Source: Brevibacterium sp. ZH18
GTDB taxonomy: Bacteria > Actinomycetota > Actinomycetes > Actinomycetales > Brevibacteriaceae
DNA: 64,000 nt
NCBI RefSeq assembly: GCF_022748595.1
Contig: NZ_JALDSX010000002.1
Location: 62,001 to 126,000 of the forward strand
Reading direction: 5' to 3'
Shown: piece by piece, positions 9,606 through 18,230 of the stretch
Numbering within the stretch: the first letter of the stretch is position 1
Layout: every line of letters starts with the position of its first letter
Notes under the pieces: model-generated
What the model was told of the DNA's origin: nothing
The model's database searches: none
Seen by the model: the letters and a program-made list of their open reading frames with translations, nothing else
Made by a program: the position numbers and the translations under genes

Positions 9606-9704
9606 TTACTTCTTGTTGCGACGCTGGTGACGTGTCTTGCGAAGCTGCTTACGGTGCTTCTTCTTCGACATACGCTTGCGGCGCTTCTTGATGACTGAGC
9701 CCAC
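9606..9704 (-). CDS. 32-residue basic protein (AURKAIP1/COX24-domain, ribosome-associated type)
   Basis: Very short gene: GTG start, 32 residues, about half Lys or Arg, beginning MGSVIKKRRKRMSKKKHRK. It matches the small actinobacterial family annotated as AURKAIP1/COX24-domain protein (Rv0500B in Mycobacterium tuberculosis, also between proC-side genes and hemA). Members have been linked to the ribosome, but I cannot confirm the role from sequence. An AAGGGG site lies upstream. It stands alone, with its own terminator downstream and a possible TAGAAT -10 box at 9772-9777 on the minus strand. Confidence 0.9.
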   Translation of the reverse strand: MGSVIKKRRKRMSKKKHRKQLRKTRHQRRNKK

Positions 9705-9875
9705 GCGGGTACCCCTTGTGATCGTCGGTGGAGGTGAACATCAGGTGCCCACCTATTGAACTAACCGTACAATTCTATCGCCTGGCCCGCTGCTTTCCCA
9801 AAACTGTGTCGAGATCCACAGCGCGGCGCACACGATCCCCGGATTGGCGGCGTCGTCGATCGACGGCAGCGCACG

Positions 9876-9938
9876 CACAGTCGGAGAAGTTGCCTGTTCA
9901 GTCAGAGAAGTTGCCGGCTCAGTCGAAGTAGGCGTCGA
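9876..9938. repeat. 21-bp tandem repeat spanning the acuC stop codon
   Basis: Three 21-bp units begin at 9876, 9897 and 9918; the first two agree at about 17 of 21 bases. The acuC stop (9919-9921) is in the last unit and a second in-frame TGA is exactly 21 bases further (9898-9900). Read through on the minus strand the frame gives FD, stop, AGNFSD, stop, TGNFSD. The tail of acuC therefore seems to have been copied downstream in frame. Confidence 0.8.
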
Positions 9939-11115
9939 GGCCGAAGAAGGGAAAGAGGTTCTTGCGGGTACCCATGATCGCGCGGTCGAGCTCGGACTCC
10001 GGATCGTAGCCGTTCGTCCACGGGGTGAACTCCCCGTCAAAGCCATCGGTCATCGACAGCGGCGCCTCCCGCCCGGTCTTCGTCTGCGCATAGTCGGCCC
10101 AGCGGCCGGGAATGCGGGCGGCAGGGTCGATGTCGCGTCCGGCTGAGATCGCGACCAGGTTCGTCCACGCGCGGGGCACGACGTCGATGATCGAGTAGCC
10201 GCCTCCCCCGGTGGCCAGCCATGTGCCCCCGGTGTGCTTCTCGGCGAGGTCGCGGACCCACTCAGTAGCCACGCGCATCGCGTCCACGCTCAGGCGCATA
10301 TGGGTCAGCGGGTCGCTGCGGTGCCCATCGCAGCCGTGCTGGGAGACGATGATCTGCGGGTCGAATCCTTCGACGATCGCCGGGATCGTCGCATCGAAGG
10401 CGCGCAGCCAGTCCCCATCGAGTGTGCGTGGGGGCAATGCGATGTTCGCCGCCGAGGCTGCTGCCCGCAGTCCCCCGATCTCGGCGGGGAAGCCGGAGCC
10501 GGGGAAGAGGAATTTGCCGGATTCGTGCATGGAGATCGTGAGCACGCGAGGGTCGTCCCAGAAGAACTTCTCCACCCCGTCCCCGTGGTGGGCGTCGAGG
10601 TCGATGTAGACGATGCGCTCATATCCGGCCTCGAGGAACTCCGTGATCGCGCCGGCGATGTCGTTGTAGACGCAGAATCCGCTCGCATAGTCGGGCATTG
10701 CGTGGTGCATGCCGCCCGTGAAGTTCACAGCACGACGGTAGCCGCCGGAGATGATCGACTGCGCTGCGTCGACCGAGCCCTGGAATAGCATCGCCGAGGC
10801 GGCGTGCATGTTCTCGAAGCTCGGCACGTCTTCGGTCCCGATTCCGTACTTCTTCGCCTCCTCATCGGTCAGCGATGCACTGGAACCCGCCTTCTTCACA
10901 GCCGCGATGAAGCCTTCGTCATGGAGCGCTGCGAGCTTGGCCTCGTCGACTTCGCTGACACCGTTGACGTGGACATTGTCGGCATCGAAGAGACCGAAGT
11001 CCATCGCCAGCTTCGCGGTCAGGTCGAGCCTGAGGGGATGCATGGGATGGCTGGGACCGAAGTTGTACCCGGTCACCGCTTCGTCCCAGACGACATAAAC
11101 ATCACTATCGGCCAT
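9919..11115 (-). CDS. acuC: Acetoin utilization protein AcuC (class I/II histone deacetylase family)
   Basis: A 398-residue deacetylase. It shows the family's metal and catalytic residues: GGMHHAMPDYASGFCVYND (tandem His), YIDLDAHHGDGVEKFFWDD (Asp/His zinc ligands) and SQHGCDGHRSDPLTH. AcuC removes acetyl groups from lysines, classically reactivating acetyl-CoA synthetase, so it fits the acetate and propionate genes elsewhere in the window. The start at 11115 (MADSDVYVVWDEAVTGY) is taken over one seven codons upstream because the family alignment begins near it. It is divergent from the potassium uptake genes. Confidence 0.94.
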   Translation of the reverse strand: MADSDVYVVWDEAVTGYNFGPSHPMHPLRLDLTAKLAMDFGLFDADNVHVNGVSEVDEAKLAALHDEGFIAAVKKAGSSASLTDEEAKKYGIGTEDVPSFENMHAASAMLFQGSVDAAQSIISGGYRRAVNFTGGMHHAMPDYASGFCVYNDIAGAITEFLEAGYERIVYIDLDAHHGDGVEKFFWDDPRVLTISMHESGKFLFPGSGFPAEIGGLRAAASAANIALPPRTLDGDWLRAFDATIPAIVEGFDPQIIVSQHGCDGHRSDPLTHMRLSVDAMRVATEWVRDLAEKHTGGTWLATGGGGYSIIDVVPRAWTNLVAISAGRDIDPAARIPGRWADYAQTKTGREAPLSMTDGFDGEFTPWTNGYDPESELDRAIMGTRKNLFPFFGLDAYFD

Positions 11116-11174
11116 GGGACCAATGCTATATGGCACAGCTCACTTGCGGAGATTCGGTGCCCGTGCGATCTACC

Positions 11175-12593
11175 ATGGTGCTTGTGCCAAAGAAATCCCA
11201 GCAGCGACTCGACCGGTTCTTGCGACCAGGCCGGTGGGTCCGCGACTTCGTCGACGACCTTGCCCTCGCCTCGCCTGCGCGTTTGGCGATCGGCTCGTTC
11301 GTTGCAGTCGTGATCCTCTTCGCGATCCTGCTCATGCTGCCCGCGAGCATGCGCGACCCAGGATCGGTCTCCGACTCCGAGCACATCGCCAATGCCGTCT
11401 TCGTGGCCGTCTCTGCGGTCTGTGTGACCGGCCTGACCCCGGTGGTGACGGAGAACTACTGGTCGGACTTCGGTGTCTCGGTCATCACCGCCGGCATCCA
11501 GGTCGGTGGCCTCGGCATCCTCACCCTCGCCTCGGTGCTGGGCATGGCGGTCTCCCGTCGACTGGGGGTCCGGCAGCGGCTCATCGCCCAGCAGGCCACG
11601 TCGGCGCTCAACTTGGGGCAGGTCGGCACACTTCTCAAAACCGTCGTCATCACGATCTTCACCGCCGAGGCGATCCTTGCGGTGCTGCTGTTCCCGCGGT
11701 TCCTCATCCGTGGAGCGAGCCTCGGCGACGCCGCCTGGTACTCGATCTTCTACTCCATCTCCTCGTTCAACAATGCCGGCTTCACGATCCACCCGGGCGG
11801 CGGCGCCTACTTCGCCTCCGATCCGTGGATCCTGTCGATGCTCATGCTCGGCGTCTTCGTCGGAGCACTGGGCTTTCCCGTCGTGCTCATGATCGCCATG
11901 CAATGGAACCGACCGAAGAAGTGGGACCTGCACACGAAGCTGACGCTGACGACGACGTCCCTGGTCCTGGCCGTCGGCCTGCTGCTCCTGCTCATCTTCG
12001 AGTCGGGTAACCCTGCCACCCTGGGTGATAAGAGCGCCGGCCACACATTCGTCGAGATCCTGTTCATGGCGGTCATGCCCCGTTCGGGAGGATTCTCGAC
12101 GATGGAGATCGCGGACATGAGCCAGTCCTCGCACCTGCTCATGGACATCATGATGTTCATCGGCGGCGGGTCCTCGTCCACAGCCGGCGGGATCAAGGTC
12201 ACGACCGTGGCGGTCCTGGTTCTGGCAGCCCTCGCCGAGGCTCGCGGACTGCAGGATGTCCACGTCTTCGGTCGGCGCCTGACGTCATCGACGATCAAGC
12301 TCTCGATCTCGATCCTGCTCACCGGTGCCACCATCGTCTTCATCGGGACTCTGCTGCTGCTCCAGATCAGCGCCGAACCCCTCGATCGAGTGCTGTTCGA
12401 GGTGATCTCTGCGTTCGGCACCGTGGGCTTGAGTTCAGGAGTCTCGGCCACCGCGCCAGTTCCGGGCCTGTATCTGCTGTCGGTGATCATGCTCATCGGC
12501 CGCCTGGGTACGATTACACTGGCGGCAGCCCTGTCCATGCAGGACACGGTGCGCCTGTACCGCTATCCCGAAGAAAGGCCGGTCGTTGGCTAA
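11175..12593 (+). CDS. ktrB: Ktr/Trk potassium uptake membrane subunit
   Basis: Polytopic membrane protein of the TrkH/KtrB family. Four pore-loop repeats are visible, for example VSAVCVTGLTPV, SSFNNAGFTIHP, VMPRSGGFSTMEI and ISAFGTVGLSSGV, the usual quasi-symmetric selectivity-filter segments. It moves K+ (with Na+ or H+) inward. The ATG at 11175 (MVLVPKKSQQ) is preferred to one at 11130, which sits only 15 bases from the divergent acuC start. The gene ends overlapping the KtrA gene by eight bases, so the two subunits are translated together. Confidence 0.95.
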   Translation: MVLVPKKSQQRLDRFLRPGRWVRDFVDDLALASPARLAIGSFVAVVILFAILLMLPASMRDPGSVSDSEHIANAVFVAVSAVCVTGLTPVVTENYWSDFGVSVITAGIQVGGLGILTLASVLGMAVSRRLGVRQRLIAQQATSALNLGQVGTLLKTVVITIFTAEAILAVLLFPRFLIRGASLGDAAWYSIFYSISSFNNAGFTIHPGGGAYFASDPWILSMLMLGVFVGALGFPVVLMIAMQWNRPKKWDLHTKLTLTTTSLVLAVGLLLLLIFESGNPATLGDKSAGHTFVEILFMAVMPRSGGFSTMEIADMSQSSHLLMDIMMFIGGGSSSTAGGIKVTTVAVLVLAALAEARGLQDVHVFGRRLTSSTIKLSISILLTGATIVFIGTLLLLQISAEPLDRVLFEVISAFGTVGLSSGVSATAPVPGLYLLSVIMLIGRLGTITLAAALSMQDTVRLYRYPEERPVVG

Positions 12594-13248
12594 CGAACAC
12601 TCTTCAATCCTGGTCATCGGACTCGGACGCTTCGGATCATCGACGGCCGCCACTCTGGCCAAGCTCGGTCGCGAGGTCATGGCGATCGAACACAGCGCCG
12701 AACTCGTCAAGGACTGGAGCGGAAAGCTCACCCACGTCGTCGAAGCCGACGCCACGAACATCGACGCCCTGCGACAGGTCGGAGCAGGTGACTTCTCCAC
12801 GGCCGTGGTCGGCATCGGCACCTCGATCGAGGACAGCGTGCTGACCACGGCGAACCTCGTCGACCTGGGCGTGGGCCAAGTGTGGGCGAAGGCGATCTCG
12901 CCCTCCCACGGCAAAATCCTCCACCGCATCGGCGCCCACCACGTCCTCTATCCTGAATCGGATGCCGGCAGGCGGGTCGCTCACCTCGTGAGCTCGCGGA
13001 TGATGGAGTACATCGAGTTCGATGAGGGCCACTTCGCAGTCGTGAAGATGCGTCCGCCGCGGGAGATCCAGGGCTTCACACTCAGCGAATCGGGTGTACG
13101 CGACAAATACGGTGTGACGATCGTCGGCATCAAGAGCCCGGGCCGCGACTTCACGTACGCCGAGCCCACGACCCGGGTGGGGAAGCAGGACCTGCTCATC
13201 GTCGCCGGACATGTGGAACTGCTTGGACGCTTCGCCGGGCGGCCGTAG
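12586..13248 (+). CDS. ktrA: Ktr/Trk potassium uptake regulatory subunit (RCK protein)
   Basis: A 220-residue cytoplasmic RCK protein with an N-terminal Rossmann fold (ILVIGLGRFGSSTAATLAKLG), an acidic residue at the end of the second strand (VMAIEHS) and a C-terminal RCK_C part. It binds nucleotides (ATP/ADP, NAD(H)) and gates the KtrB channel. The TTG start lies inside the ktrB end and follows AAGAAAGG. After it, about 100 bases without a gene contain two copies of GGCAGGGAGGC but no clear terminator. Confidence 0.94.
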   Translation: MANEHSSILVIGLGRFGSSTAATLAKLGREVMAIEHSAELVKDWSGKLTHVVEADATNIDALRQVGAGDFSTAVVGIGTSIEDSVLTTANLVDLGVGQVWAKAISPSHGKILHRIGAHHVLYPESDAGRRVAHLVSSRMMEYIEFDEGHFAVVKMRPPREIQGFTLSESGVRDKYGVTIVGIKSPGRDFTYAEPTTRVGKQDLLIVAGHVELLGRFAGRP

Positions 13249-13347
13249 AGGCACCTGTCTGGCAGGGAGGCACAGGTCGCTGGCCCGGCAGGGAGGCCGG
13301 CTCGGCCGAGAGGCTGGCCGGAGCAGCGTCCGAGCCGTAAGCAGTCT

Positions 13348-14109
13348 TCAGATCTGATCCGGTATTACCTCTCGCCAGAACAGTTTCTTGGGTGCGGGGT
13401 CGAGCTCAATCTCCGTCGTAGAGTCCTTGCCTGACAGAAGTTGTTCTCGTGCTTCCTTCATCATCGTGACCAGTCGCCTCTCGAGCTCGGCCAGGAACCA
13501 TTCGAGCGTCTCGTGCCTGCTGACCAGCGCGACTGACCGCCCCTTGACTTCGATTCCCGCATACTTGCCCCGCTCATTCGGGCCCAGGCGCGTGACTGGT
13601 GAGTCGAAGGGAAGTGTCGGCTCCTCACTGCCATTCATGTCACTGCCATTCATCTCACTGTCATTGAGCGGCAAGCCCTGTGAGAATTCGGTCAGGGCTT
13701 CACCGACGTGGTTCCATGAGCTGATCGCGTTCTCCAACCGGTGGACAAAGGACATCGTCACCGTCTCCAGTGTGTCGAAGCAGCGCTCTGGCAGGTCGTT
13801 CCAGCCGTCTGCCCCGAAGCTTGAGTCCAACCGCTCAAGCTCGTTGTCGGCCAGATCGAGGAAGTCCGGCCACAGTCGCTCAATCAGCTCCCTGCGACGC
13901 TCGAGCAGTTCCGCTTCACGCTCAAGCAGACTCGCGAGCTCATCGTCGATGGCACGGACATCACGGTCTTCGATGGGCAGATGGGCTGTGAGGGCATGAG
14001 CAGCTAACTGTGTCGCACGCAACCGCTCGAGCTTATTCAGCTCCGAGTGCACCGTCATGAGGGCGGAATGCAGGCGCGCCACTCGAAAGAACTGTTCGTT
14101 GTTGTTCAC
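13348..14109 (-). CDS. Protein of unknown function, coiled-coil rich
   Basis: I do not recognise this 253-residue protein. The N-terminal half is rich in Leu, Glu and Arg with heptad-like spacing (ARLHSALMTVHSELNKLERLRA; LLEREAELLERRRELIERLW), suggesting a coiled coil. A middle segment holds a five-residue repeat (MNGSD/MNGSE) made by 15-bp DNA repeats. The C-terminus (YAGIEVKGRSVALVSRHETLEWFLAELERRL) looks globular. There is no signal peptide or membrane segment. The GTG start at 14109 has GGAAAGAGAG upstream; the frame stays open to 14325, but that part crosses the symporter terminator. It stands alone between convergent ktrA and the symporter operon. Confidence 0.6.
   Translation of the reverse strand: MNNNEQFFRVARLHSALMTVHSELNKLERLRATQLAAHALTAHLPIEDRDVRAIDDELASLLEREAELLERRRELIERLWPDFLDLADNELERLDSSFGADGWNDLPERCFDTLETVTMSFVHRLENAISSWNHVGEALTEFSQGLPLNDSEMNGSDMNGSEEPTLPFDSPVTRLGPNERGKYAGIEVKGRSVALVSRHETLEWFLAELERRLVTMMKEAREQLLSGKDSTTEIELDPAPKKLFWREVIPDQI
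13628..13672. repeat. 15-bp in-frame repeat inside the unknown coiled-coil gene
   Basis: Roughly three units of the type tgccattcatgtcac follow one another and encode the NGSDM/NGSEM repeats. Being 15 bp long they keep the frame. Confidence 0.6.
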
Positions 14110-14245
14110 TGAGGCTCTCTTTCCGCCGACTCGCTGCGACTGCGCATCGTTGTGAAAAGAGTATGTCCCGGCACTGACACGGCCGGTTCGCACGAGGCGC
14201 CGCCCTGAACCGGTGAGCCCTGAACCGGACAGCGTTGCAGACAAC

Positions 14246-14279
14246 GACGGAGGGGACGGCCTCAGCCGCCCCCTCCGTC
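14246..14279 (-). terminator. Strong hairpin downstream of the symporter gene
   Basis: Fifteen-base arms GACGGAGGGG(G/A)CGGC with a four-base loop; on the minus strand the single mismatch becomes a G-U pair. It lies about 75 bases after the symporter stop and has no clear T tract, as is common in actinobacteria. Confidence 0.65.
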
Positions 14280-14354
14280 TGTGTGCCTCGAGGCCTGTGT
14301 ACCTCGCGCTGTCGTCGTCAGTCAAACGAATAACGATGCGAAGTGCACGTGGAA

Positions 14355-16001
14355 TCAGTGCTCAACAGCCTCCTCGGCGCCGAATCCCGTGTGCGCACGG
14401 ACATCCATCTCCGCCGCGAGCTCGGGACTCTCAACGGTTTTGTCGGTGATCGACGCGATCCAGCCGAGGATGAAGCCGAGCGGGATCGAGACGATTCCGG
14501 GATTCGACAGTGGGAAGAGCACGAAATCGGCGCCCGGGATCATCGCCGTCTCAGAGCCGGAGACGACCGGTGAGAACGCGATCAGCAGCATCGCCGATCC
14601 CAGACCACCGTAGATCGACCACACCGCACCGCGAGTGGTGAAGCGCTTCCAGAACAGCGAATAGATGATCGTCGGCAAGTTCGCACTGGCCGCGACTGCG
14701 AAGGCGAGCGCCACGAGGAACGCGATGTTCTGCCCTTGCACTCCGATGCCGCCGATGATCGCCACGGCACCGATGACGATGACCGTGCGACGCGCGATCT
14801 TGACTTCGGCATCGGGGTCTTCGACCTTGCCCTTCTTGATGACGCTCGCATAGATATCGTGCGCGAAGGACGCGGCTGCGGTGATCGCGAGGCCGGCAAC
14901 CACCGCGAGGATCGTCGCGAAGGCCACGGCTGAGATGAAGCCCATGAGCAGGGGCCCGCCGAGGTGGAGCGCCAGCAGCGGTGCCGCCGAATTCACTCCT
15001 CCCGGTGCGTTCTCAATCGCATCGGCACCCACGAGGGCTGCCGCACCGTATCCGAGGATGAGGGTGAACAGGTAGAACGCACCGATGAGCCAGATCGCCC
15101 AGACAACCGAACGACGAGCTTCCTTCGCCGAAGGCACCGTGTAGAAGCGCATCAGGACGTGCGGCAGGCCGGCGGTGCCAAGCACCAGAGCCAGTGCCAG
15201 GGAGATGAAGTCGAGCGGATTCTCACCGTACTTCTGACCGGGAGCCAGAATCGCTTCACCGACGCTCGAATTGTCCACTGCGGAAACGAGCAGCGTCGAG
15301 AGGTTGAACCCGTTGAGGGCGAGCACCCAGATGGTCATCGCGAAGGCGCCGAGGATGAGCAGGACCGCCTTGACGATCTGGACCCAAGTGGTTCCCTTCA
15401 TGCCGCCGACGAGCACGTAGACGATCATCAGCGCACCGACAACGGCGATGACCAGCGACTGTCCGATCTTGCCGTCGATGCCCATGAGCAGCGACACGAG
15501 GCCGCCTGCGCCAGCCATCTGTGCAAGGAGGTAGAAGAAGCAGACGGCCAGCGTCGACAGGGCTGCCGCCATCCGCACGGGGCGCTGCTTGAGCCGGAAC
15601 GACAGGACGTCGGCCATCGTGAACTTGCCCGTATTGCGCATCAGCTCCGCCACGATCAGCAGGGCGACGAGCCAGGCGACGAGGAAGCCGATCGAGTAGA
15701 GGAAGCCGTCGTAGCCGTTGACCGCGATGGCGCCGCAGATGCCGAGGAACGATGCCGCCGAGAGATAGTCACCGGAGATGGCGAAACCGTTCTGGGGTCC
15801 CGTGAACGATCGTCCGCCCGCGTAGTAGTCCGACGCCGACTTGTTGTTCCTGCTGGCGCGCAGAACGATGAACATCGTCACCGCGACGAACGCTGCGAAG
15901 ATCGTGATGTTGAGGACCGGGTTGTTCTCGACCTCGGTCACCCCTTGGGAGACGTGGTCGATGCCTGCGGCGAAGAAGTCGCCGATTGCCACTGTGCTCA
16001 T
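14355..16001 (-). CDS. actP: Sodium:solute symporter, ActP/MctC monocarboxylate type
   Basis: A 548-residue SSS-family transporter with about 13 hydrophobic segments. The sequence SASDYYAGGRSFTGPQNGFAISGDYLSAASFLGICG is the signature of cation/acetate symporters (ActP, and MctC of Corynebacterium, which takes up acetate, propionate and pyruvate). It is preceded by, and overlaps (ATGA), a DUF485 protein, the standard partner. A RamA-like regulator is divergent, supporting a role in carboxylate uptake. The substrate is inferred; acetate or propionate would suit the prp genes and acuC in the window. Confidence 0.93.
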   Translation of the reverse strand: MSTVAIGDFFAAGIDHVSQGVTEVENNPVLNITIFAAFVAVTMFIVLRASRNNKSASDYYAGGRSFTGPQNGFAISGDYLSAASFLGICGAIAVNGYDGFLYSIGFLVAWLVALLIVAELMRNTGKFTMADVLSFRLKQRPVRMAAALSTLAVCFFYLLAQMAGAGGLVSLLMGIDGKIGQSLVIAVVGALMIVYVLVGGMKGTTWVQIVKAVLLILGAFAMTIWVLALNGFNLSTLLVSAVDNSSVGEAILAPGQKYGENPLDFISLALALVLGTAGLPHVLMRFYTVPSAKEARRSVVWAIWLIGAFYLFTLILGYGAAALVGADAIENAPGGVNSAAPLLALHLGGPLLMGFISAVAFATILAVVAGLAITAAASFAHDIYASVIKKGKVEDPDAEVKIARRTVIVIGAVAIIGGIGVQGQNIAFLVALAFAVAASANLPTIIYSLFWKRFTTRGAVWSIYGGLGSAMLLIAFSPVVSGSETAMIPGADFVLFPLSNPGIVSIPLGFILGWIASITDKTVESPELAAEMDVRAHTGFGAEEAVEH

Positions 16002-16339
16002 GAGGCAGGTCCTTCCGACTGCTGCTGAAGGCGTTCACGGATCGCCGAGGCCGGCGGGTCGAGCTTCTTGTTCGCGAACGAGACGTAGAACATCGTGATC
16101 GCAAAGGTCGTTACGAACTGTAGGAGGCCGAGGATCAGCCCGAGATTGATTTCGCCGACGACTTTCGTTGCCATGAAGTCGTGTGCGTAGGTACTGAGGA
16201 TGACGTAGAGGAAGTACCACGCCATGAATCCGATCGACAGTGGGATCACCACTGAGAACCGCTTTCGCTTGAGTGCTTTGAACTCGGGGGTCTCCTCCTC
16301 AACGAGGAAATCGACCCGAGTGGTCACTGGTTCGGACAT
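15998..16339 (-). CDS. DUF485 family small membrane protein (YjcH-like)
   Basis: A 113-residue protein with two membrane segments (VIPLSIGFMAWYFLYVILSTYA and INLGLILGLLQFVTTFAITMFYVSFA). DUF485 proteins are encoded directly before ActP/MctC symporters and are thought to help their assembly or function. The start at 16339 (MSEPVTTRV) is favoured over one ten codons earlier by its position and the family N-terminus. It is coupled to the symporter by an ATGA overlap. Confidence 0.92.
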   Translation of the reverse strand: MSEPVTTRVDFLVEEETPEFKALKRKRFSVVIPLSIGFMAWYFLYVILSTYAHDFMATKVVGEINLGLILGLLQFVTTFAITMFYVSFANKKLDPPASAIRERLQQQSEGPAS

Positions 16340-16370
16340 GTTTTCTCCATTCGGACGTGCGTAGAACATC

Positions 16371-16386
16371 TGTGGTCTGAATCACA
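16371..16386. promoter_or_regulatory. CRP/GlxR-like operator between the symporter operon and its regulator
   Basis: The 16-mer TGTGGTCTGAATCACA matches the CRP/GlxR consensus TGTGA-N6-TCACA at all but one defined position in the arms. It lies 32 bases upstream of the DUF485 start and 64 bases before the LuxR-type gene. In Corynebacterium, GlxR controls acetate genes and ramA, so the location fits. No GlxR gene is in the window. Confidence 0.5.
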
Positions 16387-16449
16387 CAGCCTTAACCTAA
16401 CGCTCAGGTTGCGCTAGGGAATACCACCGAAAGTTGGTAGCTTATTCAC

Positions 16450-17331
16450 ATGGACGCCAAAGCTAAAGACTCACGGGCGCTCAAAGCCGAGACTCGTCGG
16501 CTCTTCGTCGAGGCCGTCGACTCTCTGCACCGGAGCGGGACCGGCGACGTCGTATTCGGAGGCATGGTCGATCAGGATGCAGTTGCCGTCGAGGCAGTGG
16601 CGGGCGCTGGAAACGATCTTCTCTCCTCGCTCATCGTCAGCACCGGACGCGGACTCGGCGGCCGAGCCATGACCGAAGGCACCCCGCAGCTGACCAGGGA
16701 CTACGGAATCGACCCCTTCATCACCCATCACTACGACGAAGCGGTGCTGGGTGAAGGGATCCAGGTCCTCATCGCTGTGCCGACTCTGCGCGGCGGCGAA
16801 GTCACAGGCATGGTCTACTGCGGCCACCGAAAAGGGTACGGTGCCGCTGCTCCGCAGACGAGTGACCTGGTCAAACGCGTCCGGCAGCTGTCAATTGATC
16901 TGGGCCAGCTCGGGCAGCCCCGACCGCGCGAGGAGCAGGTCGAACCTGAGCGTCTGTACTCCGACCTCGAGTCCTCGAGCAGGGAGGCTCTTCGCCGCAC
17001 CTATGCGGAGCTGCGCTCGATCCGTTCAGGCGTCGATGAGAACGAGATGCGTGAGCGGCTGACCGTAGTAGAGAATCGCCTGGCCGATATCCTCTCCGGG
17101 CACAATTCGGAACTGTTTCCGAACCTGACGCCCACTGTCAGCCTCTCCCCCAGGGAAACAGACATTCTCTCGCACGTGGCATTGGGCTGGTCGAATGCCC
17201 GGATCGCCGAGGGGCTGGGACTGCGGGAGTCGACCGTGAAGTCCTACCTGAATACGGCCATGGTCAAACTCTCGGCCGGCACCCGGCATGAAGCGGTGTC
17301 CATCGCGAGGTCGGCCGGGGCCCTCCCCTGA
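16450..17331 (+). CDS. RamA-like LuxR-family transcriptional regulator
   Basis: A 293-residue regulator with an N-terminal GAF-like sensor region (about 15-165), a coiled linker and a C-terminal LuxR helix-turn-helix: LSPRETDILSHVALGWSNARIAEGLGLRESTVKSYLNTAMVKL. The layout and length match RamA of Corynebacterium, which activates acetate and propionate metabolism genes. It is divergent from the symporter operon, with a CRP/GlxR-like site between, so control of that transporter is likely. The effector is unknown. It converges on proC with only 17 bases between the stops. Confidence 0.88.
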   Translation: MDAKAKDSRALKAETRRLFVEAVDSLHRSGTGDVVFGGMVDQDAVAVEAVAGAGNDLLSSLIVSTGRGLGGRAMTEGTPQLTRDYGIDPFITHHYDEAVLGEGIQVLIAVPTLRGGEVTGMVYCGHRKGYGAAAPQTSDLVKRVRQLSIDLGQLGQPRPREEQVEPERLYSDLESSSREALRRTYAELRSIRSGVDENEMRERLTVVENRLADILSGHNSELFPNLTPTVSLSPRETDILSHVALGWSNARIAEGLGLRESTVKSYLNTAMVKLSAGTRHEAVSIARSAGALP

Positions 17332-17348
17332 CCCAGGCTGTCGCGCTC

Positions 17349-18185
17349 TCAGCCGTTGATGACCTCGGAGTTCTCTTTCTCCATTTCGAGGGAACGGTAG
17401 CCTGCAGCCTGCGCGGCCGCCTCGGCGATATCGAAGAGCCCTGCGTCGATGAAGGTCTGCAGTCCGGCCAGCGTGGTGCCGCCCTTGCTGCTGACAGCCT
17501 GACGCTGTGCGCTCGGGTCCGGCTTCTCACTCAGGAGCCGGCCGGCTCCGTCCGCAGTGGCCACGACCATCTGTTTGGCGGTCTCCTCGCTCAGTCCCAT
17601 CTTCACGCCCGCGGCGATCATCGTTTCGGCGAGGAGGAAGAAGTAGGCCACTCCCGAACCGGAGATCCCTGTCATGGCGGGGATCTCGGATTCGTCCAGG
17701 GCCACGACGAGTCCAGCTCCGGACAGCAGGGTCCGCAGTGTGTCCACAGTGGTCTCGTCCACCTCGGCGGAGGGCGCGAGGGCGATGACGCCGTGCCCGA
17801 TGGAACTGGGAGTGTTGGGCATGATCCGCACGATCGGGTTCTTCGGCGCCAGCGTGGCCAGGTCCGTCATCGCGACACCGGCAGCCATCGACACCAGGAC
17901 TGTGTTCGCATCCAGGCTCGGGGCCAGGTCACGCACCGTATCGGCCATCATCCACGGCTTGACGCCGAGGAAGACGAAGTCCGCACCGGCGGCGGCCTTC
18001 TGATTGGCCTCGGCATCGTCTTCCAAGGAGGTGATGGTGGCACTCGGCAGATCCGCAGCGAGTCGCTTCGCCGAGGCGGCCGAATTGGTCGTCGCGCGAA
18101 CGTCGAGCTTCTCGTCAGCGCTCAGGATTCCCTTGATCAGTGCCGAGCCCATGTTTCCCGTGCCGATGGAGGCGATGGAGGTCAA
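17349..18185 (-). CDS. proC: Pyrroline-5-carboxylate reductase
   Basis: Final enzyme of proline synthesis; reduces pyrroline-5-carboxylate with NAD(P)H. The 278-residue protein begins with the Rossmann motif IASIGTGNMGSALIKG. It carries the family signature near the C-terminus (GISGSGVAYFFLLAETMIAAGVKMGLSEETAKQMV and SKGGTTLAGLQTF). It follows the TIM-barrel isomerase gene on the same strand by 45 bases. The proC-TIM barrel-Ppx neighbourhood resembles the mycobacterial region Rv0496-Rv0500, although the glp genes here separate the last member. Confidence 0.96.
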   Translation of the reverse strand: MTSIASIGTGNMGSALIKGILSADEKLDVRATTNSAASAKRLAADLPSATITSLEDDAEANQKAAAGADFVFLGVKPWMMADTVRDLAPSLDANTVLVSMAAGVAMTDLATLAPKNPIVRIMPNTPSSIGHGVIALAPSAEVDETTVDTLRTLLSGAGLVVALDESEIPAMTGISGSGVAYFFLLAETMIAAGVKMGLSEETAKQMVVATADGAGRLLSEKPDPSAQRQAVSSKGGTTLAGLQTFIDAGLFDIAEAAAQAAGYRSLEMEKENSEVING

Positions 18186-18230
18186 ATCAGACCTGCCTTT
18201 CTGTGGTGGTTCAGGTGGTGTGCGTTCTGA

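Noticed and set aside
11073-12263. Long minus-strand frame opposite ktrB
   Set aside because: Low-complexity His/Asp/Arg-rich translation typical of an antisense frame in high-GC DNA; ktrB is clearly real.
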